A DNA stretch of 64,000 nucleotides, from contig JAXMEQ010000007.1 in NCBI GenBank assembly GCA_046348225.1, positions 186,001 through 250,000 on the forward strand. The letters are read 5' to 3'. The position numbers and the translations under genes were made by a program. The notes beneath the pieces are model-generated. The model worked only from the letters and a program-made list of their open reading frames with translations, ran no database searches and was not told the origin of the DNA. Positions 17,159-25,132 of the stretch are shown in pieces. Source of the stretch: JAXMEQ01 sp046348225. GTDB lineage: Bacteria; Pseudomonadota; Gammaproteobacteria; Burkholderiales; Burkholderiaceae_C. Position 1 is the first letter of the stretch; each line of letters starts with the position of its first letter.

Positions 17159-18019
17159 ATGAACCCCATCGTCAAAGGCTTTTTCGACCCGGCCACGTGG
17201 ACCGTGAGCTACGTGGTCTATGACGAGGAAGGCGGCGGCTGCGCCATCGTGGATGCGGTGCTCGACTACGACCCGAAGTCCGGCCGTACCCGCACCACCT
17301 CGGCCGACCGGTTGGTCGCCTTCGTGCAGGAAAAGCGCCTCACGGTGCAATGGATCCTGGAAACCCACGCCCATGCCGACCACCTGTCGGCCGCGCATCA
17401 CCTGCGCCACAGGCTGGGCGGCAAGATCGCCATCGGCGCGGCCATCACCCAGGTGCAGGACGTGTTCAAGCGCATCTTCAACCTCGAGCCCGAGTTCCGC
17501 CCTGACGGGCATCAGTTCGACCACCTGCTGCAGGATGGCGAGACATTTGCCATTGGCGGCCTCACCGCCAGGGCATTGGCGGTGCCTGGTCATACCCCGG
17601 CCTGCATGGCCTACCAGGTGGGCGACGCCGTGTTCGTGGGCGACACCCTGTTCATGCCCGATGTGGGCACGGCGCGTTGCGACTTTCCGGGCGGCAGCGC
17701 ACCTGCGCTGTACCAGTCGGTGCGCCGGCTGCTGGCCTTGCCGGGCGACACGCGCCTGTTCATGTGCCACGACTACCCGCCGGCCGGGCGTGAGCCCGCG
17801 TGGGAAACCACCGTCTCCGCGCAGCGCGCGGGCAACATCCATGTGCACGACGGAGTGAGCGAGGACGACTTCGTGAGGATGCGCACCGCGCGCGACGCCA
17901 CGCTGGACATGCCCGTGCTGATTCTGCCGTCGGTTCAGGTCAACATCCGGGCGGGCGAGATGCCGCCCGCCGAGGCCAACGGTGTGGCCTACCTGAAGAT
18001 TCCGGTCAACGCGTTGTAG
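17159..18019 (+). CDS. Metallo-beta-lactamase-fold hydrolase, Blh/persulfide dioxygenase-like
   Basis: 286 residues. Metal ligands are clear in ETHAHADHLSAAHHL, GHTPACMAYQVGD, FVGDTLFMPDVGTARCDF and FMCHDYPP. The sequence resembles the MBL part of Blh/ETHE1-type persulfide dioxygenases, which oxidise glutathione persulfide to sulfite. It lacks a rhodanese domain. AAGGAG precedes the ATG. Divergence from a BigR-like gene and placement of its promoter inside the operator agree with control by reactive sulfur. Sulfite or thiosulfate handling would link it to the transporters across the operator. Confidence 0.9.
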   Translation: MNPIVKGFFDPATWTVSYVVYDEEGGGCAIVDAVLDYDPKSGRTRTTSADRLVAFVQEKRLTVQWILETHAHADHLSAAHHLRHRLGGKIAIGAAITQVQDVFKRIFNLEPEFRPDGHQFDHLLQDGETFAIGGLTARALAVPGHTPACMAYQVGDAVFVGDTLFMPDVGTARCDFPGGSAPALYQSVRRLLALPGDTRLFMCHDYPPAGREPAWETTVSAQRAGNIHVHDGVSEDDFVRMRTARDATLDMPVLILPSVQVNIRAGEMPPAEANGVAYLKIPVNAL

Positions 18020-18923
18020 GCCCGGGGCCGGCCGCCGCCAGCAGCGCGTCGATCTGCTGGTCCTTCTCCTCCCACAGCGTGGCCAGCCAGCGGTGAAAGG
18101 TGCCGCGGAACTCCGCGTCGCCGTCGTAGTCACCCGCGGTGAATTCCGCCGGAATCGGCCGCTGCCGCGCCCGCACCACAATGCGCGGCGTGTGCCCGCA
18201 CAGGAATTGCCAGAACTCCGGCACCCCATCGGGGTACACGATGGTCACGTCGACCAGCGAATGGAACTGGTCGCCCATCGCGTTGAGGGCCAACGCCAGT
18301 GCCCCGGCCTTGGGCTTGAGCAGGTGGCGGTACGGCGATGACTGCGCCTGGTGCTTGGCGGTGGTGAAGCGCGTGCCCTCGGCAAAGTTCATGACGCTGG
18401 TGGGCACCAGCGCGAATTTCTCGCAGGCGCGCCGCGTGGTTTCACGGTCCTGCCGGCGCAGGTCCGGGTTCTTGCGCATGGCGGCCTTGCCGTGGCGCTT
18501 CATGAAGGGGAAGTCCAGCGCCCACCAGGCCAGGCCGATCACCGGCACCCAGATCAGCTGCTGCTTCAGGAAGAACTTGAGCATCGGGATGCGCCGGTTC
18601 ATCACATGCTGCAGCACGAAGATGTCCACCCACGACTGGTGGTTGCAGTTCACCAGGTACCAGCCGCGGTAGGCCAGCGTGTCCACGCCCTGCACGTCCC
18701 ACGCGGTGCGCTGGGTCAGGCGCATCCAGCCACTGTTGCAGGCAATCCACGAGGTGGCGATGGCATTGAGCACCGGGTCCACGCGCTGGCGCACCGCGGC
18801 AAAGGGCAAGACCAGCTTCACCAGCGAGAGGGCGAACAGCAGCGCGCACCAGAACAGCGTGTTGATGACCAGCAGGCTGAAGGCAATGACACCCCGCACG
18901 GGGGCGGGCAGGAAACCTGGCAT
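18006..18923 (-). CDS. 1-acyl-sn-glycerol-3-phosphate acyltransferase family protein (YihG-like)
   Basis: 305 residues from MPGFLPAPVRGVIAFSLLVI, with an N-terminal membrane segment. Acyltransferase motifs are present: NHQSWVDI (HX4D), FPFMKRHG and NFAEGTRFT (the EGT block). The length and the order of motifs fit the YihG/LPAAT-like group, which acts on lysophosphatidic acid at the inner membrane. The in-frame start at 18989 would add a basic stretch before the membrane helix, so 18923 is preferred. Its end overlaps the convergent hydrolase gene by 14 bases. Confidence 0.9.
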   Translation of the reverse strand: MPGFLPAPVRGVIAFSLLVINTLFWCALLFALSLVKLVLPFAAVRQRVDPVLNAIATSWIACNSGWMRLTQRTAWDVQGVDTLAYRGWYLVNCNHQSWVDIFVLQHVMNRRIPMLKFFLKQQLIWVPVIGLAWWALDFPFMKRHGKAAMRKNPDLRRQDRETTRRACEKFALVPTSVMNFAEGTRFTTAKHQAQSSPYRHLLKPKAGALALALNAMGDQFHSLVDVTIVYPDGVPEFWQFLCGHTPRIVVRARQRPIPAEFTAGDYDGDAEFRGTFHRWLATLWEEKDQQIDALLAAAGPGPTTR

Positions 18924-19045
18924 GGGGAGTACCGCAGTGAATGAGAAGCAGGCATTGTGACCGCAGGGCCGGGCCCGGACCTTGCGCACGGTCAGACCTC
19001 CTGCAAAGTAACATGCGCTGGATTCACCGGAAGGATTGACACATC

Positions 19046-19753
19046 ATGGACGTGCGGGTCGAGCGCACCGGCGGGCTGCTGCGGGTAGAGATCACCGGGT
19101 CGATGGAACTGGGTGAATTTCTTGCTTTCATCCAGTCCACGGCGCCGCAGACGCGCGAGCATGGGGACCGGCTGGTGCTGGTGAACCTGCTGGGGCTGGC
19201 AGCGGACCTGAACCTCACCGGGCACCTGCTGCTGGGCAAGTACGTGGCCGAGCACCTGCCGCATGTGAGCAAGCTGGCCTCGGTGGTGCCGGCCGACAAG
19301 ATCACCCGCATCAGCGAAAAGGCGGCCCGCGCGCAGGGCATGCAGCTCAGCGTGTTCGAGTCCGAAACCGCGGCGCTGGCCTGGCTGATGGCCGGTGAGC
19401 CGGCGGGCGTGCCCGTGCCGGTGCGCGGCGATGAGCCCCTGCTCGACCCCATCCGCAGTGCCTTCTGGGAAGCTTTCCGGCACCTGTTCCCGCCGCACGC
19501 GCAGGCCATCCAGCTGGCCAACGGCAGTCTGGCCATCTCGTGGGGCATGGCCAACCACCCGGATGCTCTCTACGGCATGTCGGCGCCGATCACGGTACGG
19601 TTCGAGCCGGCCCTGATCGACAGCATGCGGCTGGCCAGCGCCGAGCAGCGCAAGCGCATTGCCACCCACCAGGAGGCGGCTTTCCGCGCTGGCATGCTGG
19701 GGTATGACCCCTATGCCGCCGTGCCCAAGGCGCGCGTCATTGTGCTGGGATGA
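19046..19753 (+). CDS. Hypothetical protein with SpoIIAA/STAS-like N-terminal domain
   Basis: 235 residues. The first 125 read like an SpoIIAA-like fold (VEITGSMELGEFLAFIQS, LVLVNLLGLAADLNLTGHLL, ADKITRISEKAARAQG). The C-terminal part (FRHLFPPHAQAIQLANGSLA to the end) is not a family I recognise. No signal peptide or membrane segment is seen. GGAAGGA lies before the ATG. Its end overlaps the convergent membrane-protein gene by 17 bases. Confidence 0.7.
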   Translation: MDVRVERTGGLLRVEITGSMELGEFLAFIQSTAPQTREHGDRLVLVNLLGLAADLNLTGHLLLGKYVAEHLPHVSKLASVVPADKITRISEKAARAQGMQLSVFESETAALAWLMAGEPAGVPVPVRGDEPLLDPIRSAFWEAFRHLFPPHAQAIQLANGSLAISWGMANHPDALYGMSAPITVRFEPALIDSMRLASAEQRKRIATHQEAAFRAGMLGYDPYAAVPKARVIVLG

Positions 19754-20165
19754 GCAGCACCAGCGCGCCTGCGTACAGCGCCGCACTCAGCAGCAGGCCC
19801 CGGAACGGCACACTGAACCAGTAGCGCCGGGCCAGCTGCACATAGGCCAGCAACAGCGCCAGACCGAGCGACAGCAGAAATGGCGAGCCCAGCAGCAGCG
19901 CGGGGTGAGCCACCGCCAGGTGGCCGTACACCAGCCCGAACAGCATGGCGCCATAGCTGTGGCTGGCGTTGAAGCCGATCCAGGCACGCCACATGGTGGT
20001 CTCGCGTGTCAGCACCGGCAGGCCGGTGTCCATGGCCTGGCGCAGCCTGGCGTCGCGCGGGTGCAGGCGGTTCCCATGGAAAGTGAACAGCAGGTGCACG
20101 CTGCCCAGCAGCAGGGTGACGGCGGCGCTGGCAGCCAGCAGCAGGGCGGGGGCAGGGAGCGACAT
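19737..20165 (-). CDS. Small four-helix membrane protein
   Basis: 142 residues with four predicted membrane helices: PALLLAASAAVTLLLGSVHL, then helices around residues 70-85, 88-112 and 120-140. The conserved-looking patch TTMWRAWIGFNASHSYGAML is typical of a small uncharacterised membrane family (LIC_13387-like, recalled, not verified). AGGACT lies before the ATG. It is divergent from a TetR-type regulator across an inverted repeat and is probably that regulator's target. Confidence 0.75.
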   Translation of the reverse strand: MSLPAPALLLAASAAVTLLLGSVHLLFTFHGNRLHPRDARLRQAMDTGLPVLTRETTMWRAWIGFNASHSYGAMLFGLVYGHLAVAHPALLLGSPFLLSLGLALLLAYVQLARRYWFSVPFRGLLLSAALYAGALVLLIPAQ

Positions 20166-20202
20166 GGAGTCCTTTCGGGGTGGCGGGCGACGGGTGGTAC
20201 AA

Positions 20203-20261
20203 CAATCTTGACAAGGAAAAGATGTGCATCATGCAGTGTGATGTTTCTCATGTCAAGATTG
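20203..20261. promoter_or_regulatory. Perfect 11-bp inverted repeat CAATCTTGACA / TGTCAAGATTG between divergent genes
   Basis: The arms are at 20203-20213 and 20251-20261. Each contains a TTGACA -35 hexamer pointing inward. On the minus strand TTGACA (20256-20251) is followed after 17 bases by CATGAT, a plausible promoter for the membrane protein. It is the likely operator of the adjacent TetR regulator. The right arm ends 4 bases before that gene's ATG. Confidence 0.6.
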
Positions 20262-20265
20262 AGGC

Positions 20266-20916
20266 ATGGCTGCACCCAAACCCCCACCCCGGCCGTACCA
20301 CCACGGCAACCTGCGCGAGACGCTGCTGGCCGCTGCCGACGCCTTGCTGCCCGACCAGGGCCTGCAGGCCCTGACTTTGCGCGAGGTCGCGCGTGCGGCC
20401 GGTGTCTCCCACGCCGCGCCGTACCACCACTTCACCAATCTCGACGAACTGCTGGCCGCCGTCGCCGCGCGCTCTTTCGACGGGCTGACGCAGGCCATGG
20501 CATGTGCCGCCGCGCACCCTGACGCGCGCGAGGCCCTGCTGCGGGTCGGCGAGGCCTATGTCGGCCATGCATTGCGCCAGCCCGCCCACTTCCGTTTGAT
20601 GTTCGGTCCGCTGCTGGCGCGCAAGGCCGAGTTCCCGCTGCTGGCCCGGTCGGCCCGCGAGTCGTTCGTGCTGCTGCTGGAAGCGGCCGAGCGCTATGCG
20701 CCGGGCGAAGGTGCGGCCTGGGCCCTGGCGGGCTGGTCGCTCGGCCACGGCTTTGCCCATCTTGCGATGGACGGCGCCCTTGAAGGCCTGCCGGTGCCGG
20801 CCAGCGCCGACGCGGCCATGGGCCGGCGGCTGCACGAATGGCTGCTGCCAGTGCGCGACACGGTGCGCAGGCCGTCGCGGGCAAAATCGGTCAAGCACCA
20901 CAACACGGCTTCCTGA
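20266..20916 (+). CDS. TetR/AcrR-family transcriptional regulator
   Basis: 216 residues. The N-terminal helix-turn-helix is typical (LREVARAAGVSHAAPYHHF, then TNLDELLAAVAARSF), and the C-terminal ligand-binding part resembles the WHG subgroup (FRLMFGPLLARKAEFPLLA). It is divergent from a small membrane-protein gene across an inverted repeat, so control of that gene and of itself is likely. The DUF2889 gene follows 7 bases downstream. Confidence 0.92.
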   Translation: MAAPKPPPRPYHHGNLRETLLAAADALLPDQGLQALTLREVARAAGVSHAAPYHHFTNLDELLAAVAARSFDGLTQAMACAAAHPDAREALLRVGEAYVGHALRQPAHFRLMFGPLLARKAEFPLLARSARESFVLLLEAAERYAPGEGAAWALAGWSLGHGFAHLAMDGALEGLPVPASADAAMGRRLHEWLLPVRDTVRRPSRAKSVKHHNTAS

Positions 20917-20923
20917 CGGCTCC

Positions 20924-21496
20924 ATGCTCAGCACCCCTACCCAACGCTCGCCCCTGCACACCCGTGCCATCACCTTCCGCGGCTACGCCCGCGACGATGG
21001 TCTGTGGGACCTCGAAGGCGAGTTGCACGACAGCAAGCACTACAGCTACGACAGCAGCCACGGCCCGGTGCTGGCCGGCACGCCCATTCACCACATGCAC
21101 CTGCGCGTGACGGTGGACGACAGCTTCTGCATCCGCGCCATTGAGACCGCGATGGACAGCACCCCCTATGGCGAATGCAAGACGGCCGACGCGACGCTGC
21201 AGCGCATGGTGGGCCAGACCATGGGGCCGGGCTGGCGGCAGACCATTGACCGCTTTGTCGGCGGCGTGCAGGGCTGCACCCACCTGCGCGAACTGCTGTT
21301 CAACCTGGCCACCGCCGCGTTTCAGACCATTCCGCATGCCCGCGAGGTGCGCCGCCGCGAAGCCGGTGGCCCGCGCCACGAGGGCAGCGAACCGCCGTTC
21401 TACATGGGCAAGTGCATGACCTGGGACTTCAATGGCCCGGTGGTGGCGCGGGTGGCGCCGCAGTTCATCGGCTGGGTGAAGCCCCAGCGCTCATAG
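20924..21496 (+). CDS. DUF2889-family protein
   Basis: 190 residues, MLSTPTQRSPLHTRAITFRG at the N terminus. Family features are GLWDLEGELHDSKHY, HHMHLRVTVDDSF, IETAMDSTPYGECK and a C-terminal MTWDFNGPVVARVAPQFIGW. The function of DUF2889 is not established. It is 7 bases downstream of the TetR regulator and probably cotranscribed with it. Confidence 0.85.
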   Translation: MLSTPTQRSPLHTRAITFRGYARDDGLWDLEGELHDSKHYSYDSSHGPVLAGTPIHHMHLRVTVDDSFCIRAIETAMDSTPYGECKTADATLQRMVGQTMGPGWRQTIDRFVGGVQGCTHLRELLFNLATAAFQTIPHAREVRRREAGGPRHEGSEPPFYMGKCMTWDFNGPVVARVAPQFIGWVKPQRS

Positions 21497-21507
21497 CAGC
21501 GGCGCGT

Positions 21508-22128
21508 TCACAGCCGCGTCAGGCGGCCCGGGTCGGCGACGTCGGTCTCGTCATGCGTGACCAGCAGCACCGGAATCTGCCGGGCGCGGACGGTGCTGAA
21601 GACAAACTCGCGCATGCGCTCGCGCAGGGCGGCGTCGAGCCGCGAGAACGGCTCGTCCAGCAGCAGCGCCTGGGGCTGCGCCAGCAACGCCCGCATGAGC
21701 GCCACACGGCCGCGCTGCCCGCCGGACAGGGTGGCCGGGTCGGCGTCGGCAAAGCCCGGCAGCTCCAGGTCGGCCAGCGCCTGGGCCACGGCCGCCTCGC
21801 GCGCAGCGCGCGGCCCTGGCGGCACGGCGAACAGCAGGTTTTCGCGTACCGTCATGTGGGCGAACAGCAGGTCGTCCTGGAACAGGATGCCCACCCGCCG
21901 CTGTTCGGTGGGCAGGCCCTCGACCCGCCGCCCGTTCAGCGTCACCCTGCCATCGAAGTCGAATGCCGGGGCCAGGGTGCCGCAGACGGCTGCCAGCAGG
22001 CTGGACTTGCCCGAGCCACTGGCGCCCATGACGGTGTGCACCACGCCGGGCGGCACCTGGATCGCGAGGTCGCGCAACAGCTCCCGGCCGTTCAGCGAAA
22101 GGCGTTTGATGTCCAGAGCCAGCGTCAT
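21508..22128 (-). CDS. ynjD: ABC transporter ATPase, YnjD-like
   Basis: 206 residues: Walker A MGASGSGKSSLLAAV, Q-loop ILFQDDLLF, signature LSGGQRGRVALMRALL and Walker B ALLLDEPFSRLD, then the switch His in LLVTHDETDV. It is shorter than molybdate or thiamine ATPases, as YnjD proteins are. It is the last gene of a binding protein-permease-ATPase set and is separated from the permease by 75 bp holding a GC-rich repeat. The substrate is unknown; YnjBCD is related to thiamine and iron importers. Confidence 0.9.
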   Translation of the reverse strand: MTLALDIKRLSLNGRELLRDLAIQVPPGVVHTVMGASGSGKSSLLAAVCGTLAPAFDFDGRVTLNGRRVEGLPTEQRRVGILFQDDLLFAHMTVRENLLFAVPPGPRAAREAAVAQALADLELPGFADADPATLSGGQRGRVALMRALLAQPQALLLDEPFSRLDAALRERMREFVFSTVRARQIPVLLVTHDETDVADPGRLTRL

Positions 22129-22143
22129 GTCAGCCTCCGCCGA

Positions 22144-22186
22144 GCCGCCTCAAGGAGGCTGAAGCCCCCTCGGGGGGCAGCGAATG
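22144..22186. repeat. GC-rich palindromic repeat (GAAGCCCCCTCGGGGGGCAG type)
   Basis: This lies in the 75-bp gap between the permease and ATPase genes. GCCCCCTCGGGGGGC is a near-perfect hairpin, flanked by CCTCAAGGAGG, itself an inverted repeat. I recall similar elements scattered in Comamonadaceae genomes. It could attenuate or stabilise the polycistronic transcript. Confidence 0.55.
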
Positions 22187-22203
22187 GAGTGAGCGTGGGG
22201 GCG

Positions 22204-23853
22204 TCATGTCATGATCGTCGCAAACCGCCGCGGGCGCCCGGCCCAGGCGGCAGCGGCAAACACCACTGCGGGCAACAGCCATTGCAGCCAGGCATAGGCC
22301 GCCGTCAGCGAGCGCTGGGCGCCGCTGGCCAGCGTCACGGCCTCCGTGGTGACGGTGTTGAAGCGGCCGGCGCCCACGAACAGCGTGGGCAGGAACTGCG
22401 CCACGCTCACGGCAAAACCGACGGCCAGCGCCGCGAGCAAGGCAGCCTTGAGCAGCGGCCATTTGACGCGCAGCAGAAAAGCCCAGTGCCCCTTGCGCAG
22501 GGATGCGGCAATCTGCGCATAGCGCGCGTCAAAGCCCTGGTAGGCCGGGCTCAGCGCAATCAGCACATAGGGCGCCGCGGCCAGGCTGTGCGCCAGCCAC
22601 AGGCCGGGCCAGCGGGCGTCGATGCCCCAGGCCAGGCTCAGGCGGTGCAGGCCGACCACCCACAGCACCGAGGGCAGCAGCAGCGGCAGGTACACCAGCC
22701 GGCGCAGGCGGGCGTCCCACGCCGCCGGGGCGCATTCCAGCCAGGCCACGGCCCAGAGCAGGGCGGTCGCGCTGCTCGCCGTGGCCAGGGCCAGTGTGAC
22801 CCACAGCGTGCGGGCGCTGGCCCCCACCGATTCCCAGCCTTGCAGGCTGAACGACACTGGCCAGAACTGGGGGAAAGGCCAGACGCCCGACACGCTGCCC
22901 ACCGCCAGGGCCGCCAGCACCGCGCCATACGCGCCCGCCAGCGGCCACAGGTTCCAGGTGCGCGGTTGCGCGGGGCCGGGCCGGCCCCGCGTACCCCGCA
23001 CCCAGCGCTGGCGCCAATGCAGCCAGCGCGTCAGTGCCCGCACTGCCAGGGCCGCCAGGCCCACCAGCGCCGCCAGCAGCCAGGCCGCGGCAGCACCCTG
23101 GGCGTTGAGCCCGGGGTCGGCGTCCAGCAGCCACTGCCATGCCAGCACCGCCAGGGTGGGTAGCGAGGTGGGGCCGATCACCAGCGCCATGTCCACCACC
23201 GTGAGGCTGTAGGCCAGCACGGCAATCAGCGGGCCGTTCAGGCGCGGCCAGAGCTGTGGCCACAGCACGCGCCACCAGGCGGCTTGCCGCGTGTAGCCCA
23301 TGCTGCGCGCCGCGTCGAGTTCGCGCTCGAGCCGAGTGGCCGTGTCGGCGCGCTGCAGCTGGCTGGCCGCCGCCCAGAGCAGGAACGGCACCTCCTTGGC
23401 CACCAGCACGGCGATCAGGCCCAGGCCCCACGGGTCCTGCGTGGTGGGCCAGGGCGGTGGCGCCTCGAAGCCCGTGGCCCAGGGCGACAGCAGGCGCAAC
23501 AGCCAGCCGCTGGGGGCGATCAGAAACGCCAGGCCAATGGCAAAGGCCGCGTGCGGCACCGCCAGCATGGGCGACAGCACCCGCACGCTGCGCTGCCACA
23601 GCGGCCCCGGGAAGCTGCCCGCCAGCAGCCAGGCCGTGAGCGCCACCGACAGGGCGGTGGCTGCGACACCGGTCCAGAGGGTCATGGCCAGGGCGCGCGG
23701 CCATTGCAGGTCCGCCCGCAGCCCCGCCCAGGCGCCCGGGTCCAGCGCGGCGCCGACGGCCGACAGCGTCACCCACAGCAGCGGCACCGCGATCAGCAGC
23801 GCCAGCAGCGCCGCGGTGACCTGGCGCTTTACTGGCCGTAGCGCCGCAGCCAT
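22204..23853 (-). CDS. ynjC: Two-domain ABC transporter permease, YnjC-like
   Basis: 549 residues, about twelve membrane helices in two BPD_transp_1 halves. Each half has the EAA loop that contacts the ATPase (first ELDAARSMGYTRQAAWWRVL, second IAASLRKGHWAFLLRVKWPL). The fused double permease with an adjacent single ATPase fits YnjC and iron/thiamine-type importers. It overlaps the end of the binding-protein gene by 25 bases. Confidence 0.9.
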   Translation of the reverse strand: MAAALRPVKRQVTAALLALLIAVPLLWVTLSAVGAALDPGAWAGLRADLQWPRALAMTLWTGVAATALSVALTAWLLAGSFPGPLWQRSVRVLSPMLAVPHAAFAIGLAFLIAPSGWLLRLLSPWATGFEAPPPWPTTQDPWGLGLIAVLVAKEVPFLLWAAASQLQRADTATRLERELDAARSMGYTRQAAWWRVLWPQLWPRLNGPLIAVLAYSLTVVDMALVIGPTSLPTLAVLAWQWLLDADPGLNAQGAAAAWLLAALVGLAALAVRALTRWLHWRQRWVRGTRGRPGPAQPRTWNLWPLAGAYGAVLAALAVGSVSGVWPFPQFWPVSFSLQGWESVGASARTLWVTLALATASSATALLWAVAWLECAPAAWDARLRRLVYLPLLLPSVLWVVGLHRLSLAWGIDARWPGLWLAHSLAAAPYVLIALSPAYQGFDARYAQIAASLRKGHWAFLLRVKWPLLKAALLAALAVGFAVSVAQFLPTLFVGAGRFNTVTTEAVTLASGAQRSLTAAYAWLQWLLPAVVFAAAAWAGRPRRFATIMT

Positions 23854-25034
23854 TCACGCTCCAGCGGCTCGACCCAACTGCCGTGCGGCTCCAGGATGAC
23901 GGGCACCGTCTGCTCCACCTGGCCGGGCGCGGGCCGGGTGCCGAAGCGGGCGCGCTCACTGGCGGGCAGCTTGTCCAGCGCCAGCACGGTCGGGTCGCCC
24001 CAGACGCTGATGTCCGCCTTGCGTGCCTGGGCTTCAGGCGACAGCAGAAAATTGATGAACACCTGCGCGCCCTCTTTGGCATTCGCGTTGAACGGAATGG
24101 CCAGGAAGTGGGTGTTGCCGATGGCCCCGCCCGCCATCTGCCAGGCGTACACCGTCTCGGCCTGGCGTTTGGCCGCCACCTCGTTGGCCGCTTCGTTGGG
24201 GTTGAAGGCCAGCGCGATCATCAGCTCGCCGTCGGCCACCATCTGGCGGATCGCCGCTGGCGTGGCCGGGAACTGCCGGCCGCTGCGCCACAGGTGCGGG
24301 TGCAGGGCGTCGAGGTATGACCACAAGGGCGCCGTGGCTGGCGCAAAGGCGTCGGGGGTGACTGGCTTGTAGAGGGCGCTGCGGTCCGCATTCAGCTCCA
24401 CCAGCGCCTGCTTCAGGAAGGTGGTGCCAATGAAAGCCGGCGGGCGCGGGTAGCTCAGGCGCCCCGGGTTGGCGCGCGCGAAGTCGGCCAGCGCGGCCAT
24501 GCTGCGCGGCGGGCTGGGCACACGCTTGCGGTCGGCGTACAGGGTGAACTGGGCCATGCCCCAGGGCGCCTCCAGCCCGTCCACCGGCTCCGAAAAGTCC
24601 ATGCGCGTCGTCGGCTTGCCGATGACATCGACATACTGGAAACCGGGCAGGCTCTCGGCAAACGGGCCAAACAGCAGGCCTTCGCGCTTCATGGTGAGGA
24701 AGTTCTCGCCATTGATCCACACGGCATCCACCGTGCCCCCGCTGAGCTTGCCAGCGGCCTTTTCGCTGCGCACGCGCTTCACGGCTTCCGCTGTGTCGGT
24801 CAGCTTCACATGCTCGACCTGCACGCCATGGCGGCGGCTGACTTCGGCCGCCGCCCACTGGATGAACGCGTTGGTGCGGTCGCCGCCGCCCCAGGCGTTG
24901 AAGAACACCTTCTGGCCCCGCGCCCGCGCCTCGATGGTGGCCCAGGGTGTGCCGGTCTGGGCCCACAGCGGCAGGCTGGTGGTGGTGGCGATCAGGCCCA
25001 GGGCCTGGCGGCGGGAAACGAGCGGGTGGTTCAT
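23829..25034 (-). CDS. ynjB: ABC transporter substrate-binding protein, YnjB-like
   Basis: 401 residues with a twin-arginine-looking N terminus (MNHPLVSRRQALGLIATTTS then LPLWAQ), suggesting periplasmic export. The mature part reads VFFNAWGGGDRTNAFIQWAA, HVKLTDTAEAVKRV and VDAVWINGENFLTMKREGLL, as in YnjB-type binding proteins. It is first in the leftward importer transcript. The ATG at 25034 is preferred over 25049 because it places the Arg pair near the start. Confidence 0.88.
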   Translation of the reverse strand: MNHPLVSRRQALGLIATTTSLPLWAQTGTPWATIEARARGQKVFFNAWGGGDRTNAFIQWAAAEVSRRHGVQVEHVKLTDTAEAVKRVRSEKAAGKLSGGTVDAVWINGENFLTMKREGLLFGPFAESLPGFQYVDVIGKPTTRMDFSEPVDGLEAPWGMAQFTLYADRKRVPSPPRSMAALADFARANPGRLSYPRPPAFIGTTFLKQALVELNADRSALYKPVTPDAFAPATAPLWSYLDALHPHLWRSGRQFPATPAAIRQMVADGELMIALAFNPNEAANEVAAKRQAETVYAWQMAGGAIGNTHFLAIPFNANAKEGAQVFINFLLSPEAQARKADISVWGDPTVLALDKLPASERARFGTRPAPGQVEQTVPVILEPHGSWVEPLEREWLRRYGQ

Positions 25035-25109
25035 CGTACGGGGCAGCAAAGTGGCGTGGCAGTGACGGCAATACGTGGGTCGGCGCCGGCCGGATGTTCT
25101 TACCGCCGC

Positions 25110-25132
25110 GCTCAGGCCAGCAAGGCCTGAGC
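25110..25132. other. Perfect hairpin spanning the ftsY stop codon
   Basis: GCTCAGGCC and GGCCTGAGC form a 9-bp stem with a 5-base loop. The stem contains the ftsY stop. No T-run follows, so it is not a standard intrinsic terminator; it may protect the 3' end or mark the operon border. Confidence 0.4.

Noticed and set aside
21412..23163. Plus-strand open frame of 583 codons
   Set aside because: Antisense to the ATPase and permease genes, rich in Arg/Gln/Gly/His as expected for a shadow frame.
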